Part shown: positions 1 to 6,390 of the stretch, piece by piece | Position numbering within the stretch: position 1 is the stretch's first letter | Layout: every line of letters begins with the position of its first letter | NCBI GenBank assembly: GCA_038222225.1 | Contig: JBBRHV010000014.1 | Coordinates: forward strand, 1-45,510 | Direction of reading: 5' to 3' | DNA length: 45,510 bases | Origin: JAKLFA01 sp038222225 | GTDB taxonomy: Bacteria; Omnitrophota; Gorgyraeia; Zapsychrales; JANLHA01 | The notes under the pieces: model-generated | What the model was told of the DNA's origin: nothing | Database searches by the model: none | The model's input: the letters and a program-made list of their open reading frames with translations, nothing else | Made by a program: the position numbers and the translations under genes

Positions 1-165
1 ACAAGTTTAGAACCAGAGAAGAAGCAAGAAGAAGGATCTTTGAATACGTGGAGATGTTTTACAATCGCAAGCGGGCTCACTCAACGCTTGGTTATATGAG
101 CCCATTCGAGTACGAAAGACAGGCGGTCTGTCTTAACTAAAAGTCCACTGGATTGGGGAAGGTCA
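1..165 (+). mobile_element. Right end of an IS3-family insertion sequence (truncated by window edge)
   Basis: The first 140 bases encode the tail of an IS3-type transposase. The 25 bases after its stop look like the right terminal inverted repeat: positions 145-165 read inward from the end as TGACCTTCCCCAATCCAGTGG. IS3 elements usually begin 5'-TG and end CA-3', and this end finishes GGTCA at 161-165. The left part of the element lies outside the window. The exact boundary at 165 is inferred from the repeat shape, since the partner repeat cannot be seen. Confidence 0.75.
3..140 (+). CDS. IS3-family transposase OrfB, C-terminal fragment
   Basis: This is the last 45 codons of an integrase-core (rve) transposase, entering from the left edge and ending in TAA at 138-140. 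The fragment contains YNRKRAHSTLGYMSPFEYE, the characteristic C-terminal signature of IS3/IS150-type OrfB proteins (typical form YNxxRxHSxLGYxSPxEFE). The catalytic DDE residues lie mostly upstream and are not visible, so it cannot be told whether the element is intact. The fragment is too short for a subgroup assignment. Confidence 0.92.
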   Translation, partial: KFRTREEARRRIFEYVEMFYNRKRAHSTLGYMSPFEYERQAVCLN

Positions 166-211
166 GCCTGAGGTTGAAAAGGCTCTTGATAGTTATGAAT
201 TGATTAAATAA
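164..211 (+). pseudogene. Possible 3' remnant of a gene cut by the IS3 element
   Basis: Immediately after the IS end an open frame reads QPEVEKALDSYELIK and stops at TAA 209-211. It has ordinary protein-like composition and no start of its own, so it could be the tail of a gene interrupted by the insertion. It is only 15 codons long, so chance is a real alternative. The remaining bases to about 300 show no gene. Confidence 0.22.
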
Positions 212-314
212 AAAGGCGATTGGCCGCTGTATATTTAAAAGGTGCCCAAGCGGCGCCCAACGAAAGTGAAAACGTTGTGTGACAGAGGCGGAGGGCCTAA
301 AGAGGATAAAGTGC

Positions 315-620
315 ATGATAGAACATGTTATAGAACGAATCTATAGTAAGTGGAGCAATGGCCTGCCGACAATTTTTCTTTTTAGTTTGGTTTTTGTTTA
401 TCTTAGCGTTTCTGAATGGCGCTCAGATCAGATCCTTATTTCTGGTTCAATATTTTCTTTGGGTGTTAGTATCGCCTTGCTTGTCGTGTCTTCTGTGGCA
501 TTGTTTCGTCTGTTTCGAGAGAATAAGAGATTCTTTTTTTCGATTTTGTTGGGCAATGCGGTAGGGTGGCTTATTATTGGAACAGTCGGTTTTTTTGTAA
601 CTGTAACAGGAGGTTTTTGA
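315..620 (+). CDS. Small three-span membrane protein, unknown function
   Basis: About 101 residues from ATG 315, which has an AGAGGA ribosome-binding site at 301-306. An upstream in-frame GTG at 279 would add 12 residues but lacks a good site. The protein is almost all membrane: hydrophobic spans at roughly residues 18-36 (GLPTIFLFSLVFVYLSVSEW), 40-63 and 72-98, with a basic N-terminus. I recognise no family. It stands alone between the IS3 end and a strong hairpin, so it is probably a single-gene transcript. Its reading frame could also be fortuitous given its low complexity, but the start signal and membrane pattern favour a real gene. Confidence 0.5.
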   Translation: MIEHVIERIYSKWSNGLPTIFLFSLVFVYLSVSEWRSDQILISGSIFSLGVSIALLVVSSVALFRLFRENKRFFFSILLGNAVGWLIIGTVGFFVTVTGGF

Positions 621-667
621 AACAGCTGCAAGGTCAAAAAGAAAAGAGAGAAGGGGACAGAATTTTC

Positions 668-715
668 AAAAGCAAAAAACCTTGCAACCCAAACGGGGCA
701 AGGTTTTTTGCTTTT
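668..715. terminator. Perfect 18-bp inverted repeat, probable bidirectional rho-independent terminator
   Basis: Positions 668-685 (AAAAGCAAAAAACCTTGC) pair without mismatch with 698-715, leaving a 12-base loop at 686-697. The stem has an A6 tract on one side and T6 on the other, so a T-rich tail forms on either strand. It lies 48 bases after the membrane gene and 174 bases before the next start. Confidence 0.75.
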
Positions 716-843
716 CTGGGAGAGTTCAGTGGCCCCGTCCGAATCAGGGCAAAACACAGTCAAACACCTTCAAAGTTAATTCTTTTATAAATATATATTT
801 TTCTATTATTTTCTTTCAAGTGCATGTTAATTTAGTATAAATA

Positions 844-852
844 TGTTATATT
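844..852 (+). promoter_or_regulatory. Extended -10 promoter element for the exported PEP-enzyme-like gene
   Basis: TGTTATATT matches an extended -10 box (TGnTATAAT with one change) inside a very A/T-rich stretch (780-888). No convincing -35 box is seen 16-18 bases upstream. A transcript from here would have a leader of about 30 bases before ATG 889. The same TGTTATA core recurs before other genes in the window. Confidence 0.4.
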
Positions 853-888
853 TGATGTATTAAAATAAATCATTAAACGCATTAAAAA

Positions 889-3800
889 ATGTCAATTTTT
901 TCTTCAAAAAACCAATTTTTTAAGCTAATTCGTGCAAGTGTTGCGGCATTCTTTCTTTTGTCATCGCTGCCGATCGGTGCGCAAGCTCAATCTATTGCTG
1001 TTTCCGGTATGGTAGCGCCTGGCACACTCATGAGCCTCTCGGCACCATTCCAGGGGCCGGCTTTGATGGGGATCCAGGCCTATCCTCAGGATCCGCTTAA
1101 ATTTTCTTTTATTTTTGATCAGGGGGTTGAGGCACTAGAACCTGATCAGCTGAACGCCTCTTTTGGAAAGGCGGTGCGTTATTTCTTAGCCGGCCTGGCC
1201 ATTCCGGAAGAGGACCTGTGGGTCAACTTATCTCCGTATGAAAAAGACCGCATTGTACCGGACGCTTTGGGACACACTGACGCCGGTCAGGACATGCTGA
1301 AACAGGATTATATTCTTAAGCAGCTCAGCGCGTCATTGACCTATCCTGATTCTGAGTCGGGCAAAAAGTTTTGGGACAAGGTTTACAAGAAAATCAAAGA
1401 ACAATTAGGCGTGCAGGAGATTCCTGAGGGTATTTTTAGCAAGGTGTGGATTGTCCCGGAACACTCCGTTGTTTATGAAACAAATAACCGTGCTGTGATC
1501 GCAGAAACCCACCTTAAAGTGATGCTTGAGGCGGATTATTTAGCCTGGAAAAATAACACTTCCTTATCTGATTTGCCTGCTGAAGACGGGGTTTCGCAAG
1601 AGGTGATGCGCGAGGTCGTTGTCCCGTTATTAGAAGAAGAGGTCAATCAGGGGACATATTTTATGCCCTTACGGCAAATTTACCATGCCTTGATCTTGGC
1701 GAGCTGGTTTAAAGACCAGCTCAAGATGAATGCGGTGGCTCAGGTTTATGGGAACAAAAAGAAAATTGTCGGTATAGAGGCTGTCTCAGAAGGGGATGCG
1801 GTTCAGGCGATTTATAATCAATATCTTGAGGCCTTTCGTAAGGGCGCCTATAACTATATTAAAGAAGATGTTGTCGGGGATGCCGGCGAGATCGTTGCGC
1901 GGCAGTATTTTTCTGGAGGGACTCGTTTCAGCAATGTATCGGAAAGCCGGGAGGATCGAGCGGTAAGTTCTGAGCAGTTTCCGGCGGTGGTGAGTAGAAT
2001 TGTCGCAGGTCAAAATCCGGTCCAGGCCGATGTTCGTCTTTCGCCGATTAGAAATAAACAGAGCAGTAATGCGGCCATACTTGGGCAGGCCAAAGACCCT
2101 GTTTTGGGAACAGCAACGGCGGTAACGATCCGCAAAGACGCGTTTGATCTTAAACGGATCGAGATCATGGGAAGGCTCATGGGGTTGGATTATCTGGTTG
2201 AAATGCTGGATCAGCTGTATGAACAGGAGTCTGTGTGGAGAAGGGCTCTGGATCGTTTAAGGAGAGAGAATCATACGGTCAGAGGAGCGATTAGGGCGTT
2301 GATCAGTGCCCTCCACCGGGATTGTGAGATCCTTCGTGCTTTTAACAGTGAGAATTTTACGTTTGATCTGTTTGAACAATTTCCTCCGGAGTCTCCTATT
2401 GGAAAACTTTACAGCCATATGAAAAGTCTGCCGTCTGAAAATCCGCAAAAAGCTGAACTTCAAAAGACGTTGCGCGAGATTGTTCAGCATCCGGCGGGAG
2501 TAGAACATTTTTCGGTATTGGTGGCTGAAGAAGAGAGAGCGTGGCTGAAGCAGGAAAAGGTTGATGGAGTGACTGTTTATGATCTTTTGCAGGCTGTGAT
2601 TCAGAACCCTCAGGTATTACCATACATTCATGGGTTCTCTGAGGAGGAATTTCAAAAGATTGTTGCGTCGCAACGTGCAAAATTCGAGCAGACATTTGAT
2701 CTTATTTATCAGCCTTTGAAGGAGAATCTTGAACATGCAAAAGACGGGGAGGAAAGGGCTGTCTTAGAGGTTTATGTCGCGATGTTAGACGATGTTAAAC
2801 GTCAAGTATTAGCGAAGGCGAAAAAGGCAGGCAATGAGAATTTTTCCTTGAATGGGTATTTGAGTGCATTTACTGCTGCTTTTTCAGACTTCCTTAAAGG
2901 GTTTGAAGGTGTTGAACCTTCAATGTTAGACCCGGGGATTCAGAAACTTGTCTCGACGTTCTCGGAGGGTTTGGATATCAGTCTGACAATGTATCGGGAA
3001 GGACTGTTGCGCTGGCATTGGCATACGTCTCAGCTCCGTTCGATCATTGCCCGTGATGCACAAGCTGAGATTGCCAGAGCCAAGGCAAAGACCGCGGAAT
3101 ATATCACGGCTTCAGATAAATATTGGAGGGGGCTTCCTCCGGGTACCCGCTTGAGAGCAACCGCTGATATAGCTTATCAGTTTGTCTCAAAGGTTCGCGA
3201 TGCCTTGGAGAATATGAGTACGACGTCCAATCAGGGAGTAAAAGACACGACCCACAGTTACCGCTGGATCATCATGCAGGCTATTGATGAGACTTTGAAA
3301 ATGAAGAACCCTGATGAGCAGAAACTTTACCGGCCCCTGCTTCAGGAGATCGCTCATTCCATTATCAAAACAGCCGAAATAGAACTCTCAGCAGTTGATA
3401 GAGACCAGCCGGTGGACCTTTTTATTCGCGACTTTCTGACGCCTTCAGGATACCGAGAACTTTATAATCATTTTGAAGGGCAATTGCGCAATATTATTAT
3501 AACAAAAGGATCCCTGACATCGCATTATGTCTTTTTGGCCGCGGCTGATGGGGTGGGTGTCATTATTGTGGACAGTAAGGATCTGCCTAAGGATATCAGT
3601 GACGGACAGGAAATTTCAGTTTCGGTCGATGAGCAGGGTAAAACATTTGTTGATGTTCTGGATTTAATGGTAGGCAGCGGCGAAACAGGCGGTACGGATA
3701 TTCTTGCAAAGGGTAATATGTCCAAGGCTTTTGGCGGCGACCCCGGATCGTATGTCACGGCGAACGCTGACACTGAAAAAGAGGCCCAAAAGGCTGACCA

Positions 3801-5028
3801 AAATTCTGCCCGCGGACTGGGGCTTGTCCGTTCGGAGAACCAGCTTGAGGATGCCGATATTCCCAGCCGTGGGTTATATCGAGAAAGATGGCGTGCTATG
3901 GCGCGCGCGCTTTCAGGAAGGCCTTTGACGATCCGTGCATTTGACTGGAAGGATGACAAGAAGACGACCATGCTGGCCCATATCACGTTTGCAGGGGCAA
4001 AAATGTACCTTGATGATGAGATGGGCCGTGAGATTTTGAAGGAGCAGCTGCGTGCGTTGATTGACCTGAGGAATCAGGGATATGAAAATATCCGGTTTAT
4101 GTTTCCGATGGTGGAAACCATGGAAGATATTAGGGCCATCAGGCAGATTATTGCTGAGGTGCTTGCGGAAGAAGAATTCGCGGATCTTAAGGGTAAGTTG
4201 CCTATTGAGTTGGGGAGTATGATCGAAACGCCAAAAGCATTGATGAATTTAGGAGTGTTTCTTCAGGAAAAAGATATTTCATTTTTCAGCATCGGAACCA
4301 ACGATTTGATTTCTGCGCTTTACGGTGTGAATCGATCAGACCCTGAAGCAAATAAATATTTTGACCTCATTTATCCCAGAATTTTGAATGAGGTCGTGTC
4401 TGTGGTTCGTCAGGCTTCTAGCGTAGATGGAGGAAAAAAGGTGACGATTTGCGGAGAGTTGGCTTCCAAGCAACGTTTTTGGATTGTCCGGTCGATTCTA
4501 CGGGATAGGGGCATTCATTTTGGCTTGAGTATGCCGAGTAATGATATTCCGGTCTTTAATGGCGTCATGGAAATGCTAAGAATGAAAAGTATAAGAGCGC
4601 TTCCAGAATTTCGTGCGCTTGAACAAAAGCTTGGGGAAATCAGTAGCAGTGTTGATCCAGGCAGTTTGGATGACAAATACCTAGAGTCGATGAGCGCCGA
4701 GTTAAGGGTCGTCAATACTGCTGTTGAAGAGGCTTTGCGAAAACGTGTCGCCGCTAAGCTTGGGCTTGAACTTTCAAAGACGCAAGCTGAAAAAGGGACG
4801 AATAGCAGCGTCATATTGCCGGAAGAGGCCAAGGCAGGAGATAAATATGGTGGTGTGGATTTCACGGGGTACCGGACAACAACGACTGTGTATCACCAAG
4901 ACGATCCTCTTATGGTTGAAGGCCCGCCTTCTCAAGGAGGGGGGATCATGACTTTAGGGGGAGACGGTTTTGCCGGCTTCAGCTTTGATATTCTTACGAT
5001 TGTTCCTTATCTGCCCAGCATGAATTAA
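889..5028 (+). CDS. Exported giant protein with a PEP-utilising enzyme (PtsI-like) C-terminal half
   Basis: 1379 residues. Residues 1-34 are a signal peptide (basic start, hydrophobic 18-30, AQAQ cleavage-like end). Residues about 50-345 form a module I remember as recurring in large Omnitrophota proteins (LWVNLSPYEKDRIVPDALG, KVWIVPEHSVVYE, ARQYFSGG). Residues 415-850 are mostly helical and unassigned. Residues 855-920 resemble the swivelling phosphohistidine domain (GSLTSH, candidate His879). Residues 975-1225 resemble the PEP-binding TIM barrel of enzyme I/PPDK: R981 (GLGLVRSE), R1016, E1113 (SMIETP), D1139 (FFSIGTNDL) and C1188 (CGELAS) match key enzyme I residues. The tail from about 1320 (YGGVDF, then GFSFDI) may be a sorting or assembly signal. 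A cytoplasmic-type catalytic core on an apparently exported protein is odd. ATG 889 has no Shine-Dalgarno but fits the signal peptide. Confidence 0.85.
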   Translation: MSIFSSKNQFFKLIRASVAAFFLLSSLPIGAQAQSIAVSGMVAPGTLMSLSAPFQGPALMGIQAYPQDPLKFSFIFDQGVEALEPDQLNASFGKAVRYFLAGLAIPEEDLWVNLSPYEKDRIVPDALGHTDAGQDMLKQDYILKQLSASLTYPDSESGKKFWDKVYKKIKEQLGVQEIPEGIFSKVWIVPEHSVVYETNNRAVIAETHLKVMLEADYLAWKNNTSLSDLPAEDGVSQEVMREVVVPLLEEEVNQGTYFMPLRQIYHALILASWFKDQLKMNAVAQVYGNKKKIVGIEAVSEGDAVQAIYNQYLEAFRKGAYNYIKEDVVGDAGEIVARQYFSGGTRFSNVSESREDRAVSSEQFPAVVSRIVAGQNPVQADVRLSPIRNKQSSNAAILGQAKDPVLGTATAVTIRKDAFDLKRIEIMGRLMGLDYLVEMLDQLYEQESVWRRALDRLRRENHTVRGAIRALISALHRDCEILRAFNSENFTFDLFEQFPPESPIGKLYSHMKSLPSENPQKAELQKTLREIVQHPAGVEHFSVLVAEEERAWLKQEKVDGVTVYDLLQAVIQNPQVLPYIHGFSEEEFQKIVASQRAKFEQTFDLIYQPLKENLEHAKDGEERAVLEVYVAMLDDVKRQVLAKAKKAGNENFSLNGYLSAFTAAFSDFLKGFEGVEPSMLDPGIQKLVSTFSEGLDISLTMYREGLLRWHWHTSQLRSIIARDAQAEIARAKAKTAEYITASDKYWRGLPPGTRLRATADIAYQFVSKVRDALENMSTTSNQGVKDTTHSYRWIIMQAIDETLKMKNPDEQKLYRPLLQEIAHSIIKTAEIELSAVDRDQPVDLFIRDFLTPSGYRELYNHFEGQLRNIIITKGSLTSHYVFLAAADGVGVIIVDSKDLPKDISDGQEISVSVDEQGKTFVDVLDLMVGSGETGGTDILAKGNMSKAFGGDPGSYVTANADTEKEAQKADQNSARGLGLVRSENQLEDADIPSRGLYRERWRAMARALSGRPLTIRAFDWKDDKKTTMLAHITFAGAKMYLDDEMGREILKEQLRALIDLRNQGYENIRFMFPMVETMEDIRAIRQIIAEVLAEEEFADLKGKLPIELGSMIETPKALMNLGVFLQEKDISFFSIGTNDLISALYGVNRSDPEANKYFDLIYPRILNEVVSVVRQASSVDGGKKVTICGELASKQRFWIVRSILRDRGIHFGLSMPSNDIPVFNGVMEMLRMKSIRALPEFRALEQKLGEISSSVDPGSLDDKYLESMSAELRVVNTAVEEALRKRVAAKLGLELSKTQAEKGTNSSVILPEEAKAGDKYGGVDFTGYRTTTTVYHQDDPLMVEGPPSQGGGIMTLGGDGFAGFSFDILTIVPYLPSMN

Positions 5029-5091
5029 AAAAGTGCCCGGTGTCAAACAGCAAAGGGGACATTTCCCAACCGAGGACAGGGCGAATCATGA

Positions 5092-5511
5092 ATCAGAAGG
5101 GACCCCCTTTTTGCCTTAGCAGAGCAGGTTGGTGATTCAGGTCAAAAACAGGAAAGCGCACAACGCGAGCAGGAACTCTATAAACGAATCGATGAGGTTC
5201 GAGCCATTTATTCGAATAAGAAAGAAGAGCTCAAAGAAGAATTGCAGCTTCAGCTTGAGAAGGTTGAATGAAATGGCAATTCCAGAGCTCAGCGTATTCA
5301 AGCAATCAAATCACACGCACAGCAGCAAGAAGCGCTTAAACTCGCCTTTCAGGAAGTTTTGCGCAAGCATCGAACGAACGGAGTGCTACAAAAGAACCCA
5401 ATTCCGGCATCTGACGTTCAAATCATCTATTTGGGCTCGTCTCAGAATCCCGGTCCTGAGTTTAAACTTCAAAAGACATGCCCGTTGCGTCGCAGGCGCT
5501 GCGGAGGATAA
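5092..5511 (+). pseudogene. Decayed coiled-coil protein gene with an in-frame TGA
   Basis: One frame reads protein-like from 5092 to TAA 5509-5511, broken only by TGA at 5269-5271. Before the stop it is Gln/Glu/Lys-rich and coiled-coil-like (QKQESAQREQELYKRIDEV, then KKEELKEELQLQLEKVE). After it come AQRIQAIKSHAQQQEALKLA and a segment containing VQIIYLGSSQNPGPEF. No start codon or ribosome-binding site is seen, so it is probably a 5'-truncated remnant. A different frame over 5129-5566 is open for 145 codons but is rich in Arg, Ser and Cys without domain character, and I treat it as a shadow. The rest of the gap (5029-5091, 5512-5745) holds the promoter and leader of the next gene. Confidence 0.45.
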
Positions 5512-5586
5512 GTGTCGTTTTAAATTCTATGCGTTCAGATCCTTCCTGAAAAAACACTTAATCTAATTTTTCCACATTCTTCAATA

Positions 5587-5595
5587 TGTTATAAT
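5587..5595 (+). promoter_or_regulatory. Extended -10 promoter upstream of the 5746 gene
   Basis: TGTTATAAT is a perfect extended -10 box. A weak -35 candidate (TTTTCC, 5568-5573) sits 16 bases upstream. Transcription would begin near 5602, giving a leader of about 145 bases that contains the hairpin at 5617-5656. Confidence 0.55.
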
Positions 5596-5616
5596 TGTCA
5601 TGTTCAAATAAAGATT

Positions 5617-5656
5617 CTGTCTATCGCTGAGCAGGCCCCCTTTGGGGGGCAGACAG
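5617..5656 (+). promoter_or_regulatory. Two-tier hairpin in the 5' leader
   Basis: An outer stem pairs CTGTCT (5617-5622) with AGACAG (5651-5656). An inner GC stem pairs GCCCCC (5635-5640) with GGGGGC (5645-5650) around a TTTG loop, and the unpaired 5623-5634 lie on the 5' side only. No T-tract follows, so it does not look like a terminator. It ends 90 bases before the start codon. A regulatory role is possible but unproven. Confidence 0.4.
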
Positions 5657-5745
5657 GCAAACGGTGATTGTGTAGAAATTTTGCTTCAGGAAGAGATCGG
5701 CATTCGGAATTTTGAAATTTTCTTTTTCGTGGAAAGGGGTAGGGC

Positions 5746-6303
5746 ATGGGGTTGTTTGTTGCGATAAGCGGTATGGTTTTGGTCGCGGCCATTCTGTTTG
5801 TTTTATCATCGTTAAGGCCGCCGGATGAGCAGGTATTTGAAGAGAGGGATATGTCAGGAGAGCCTGGAACTTTGAATGACCAATATCAGGAGCAGTTGTC
5901 GAGCCGAAAGCAACAACCTCTTCAGCCAGGGTTTAAGCCGACGCTTCGGTCCGCACCGCTTGAGCGGCGGGCATTGTTCAGGACCGTTTTTGTATGTATA
6001 TTGATTATTGTATGGGCAGTGCCTTTTAAAAGCTTTATTGCCAAGTCTCCTCCGGCTAAAGCCATGAGGAGGGCGATTTTTGGCTTGGCTGAAGATCAGT
6101 ATCGGGAGGTTTGCCTGGGACATTTGCAGCCGGCCCTGATGGCAGAGATGTTCAGACAACAGCAAGCCGAACTTGAAGGGGACATCGGTGATCCCTTGGC
6201 GTTTGAGGAGTCGATGTATTCGGTAGTGAACCGGGCAGGGTTTCTTTCTCTGAAGGCATTGGTGGCGGCATGTAACGAAGCAGATAAACGGTATAATAAA
6301 TAG
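5746..6303 (+). CDS. Unknown two-span membrane protein
   Basis: 185 residues from ATG 5746, with an AAAGGGG ribosome-binding site just upstream. The first membrane span is at residues 3-22 and the second at about 80-98 (VFVCILIIVWAVPFKSF). Between them lies a polar Gln-rich linker, and the C-terminal 85 residues form a soluble helical domain. I do not recognise a family, and no catalytic motif is visible. It has its own extended -10 promoter and a structured leader, and it runs convergently towards opgH, so it is probably monocistronic. The 87-base gap to opgH holds no clear terminator. Confidence 0.7.
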   Translation: MGLFVAISGMVLVAAILFVLSSLRPPDEQVFEERDMSGEPGTLNDQYQEQLSSRKQQPLQPGFKPTLRSAPLERRALFRTVFVCILIIVWAVPFKSFIAKSPPAKAMRRAIFGLAEDQYREVCLGHLQPALMAEMFRQQQAELEGDIGDPLAFEESMYSVVNRAGFLSLKALVAACNEADKRYNK

Positions 6304-6390
6304 TTCCGTAATCTCGTCTTACGACTTCAAGGGAAGCGGTAGTAAAGAATTGATCTTCCGGGTGCGTTCCACCTTCTTGTCCGTTAACGC

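Noticed and set aside
5269..5271. UGA recoding (as glycine, selenocysteine or other)
   Set aside because: TGA ends several intact genes here (for example at 10913-10915), and no selenocysteine-type hairpin follows it.
5129..5566. Open frame of 145 codons
   Set aside because: Its sequence is not protein-like compared with the coiled-coil frame that overlaps it, so it is treated as a shadow of a pseudogene.
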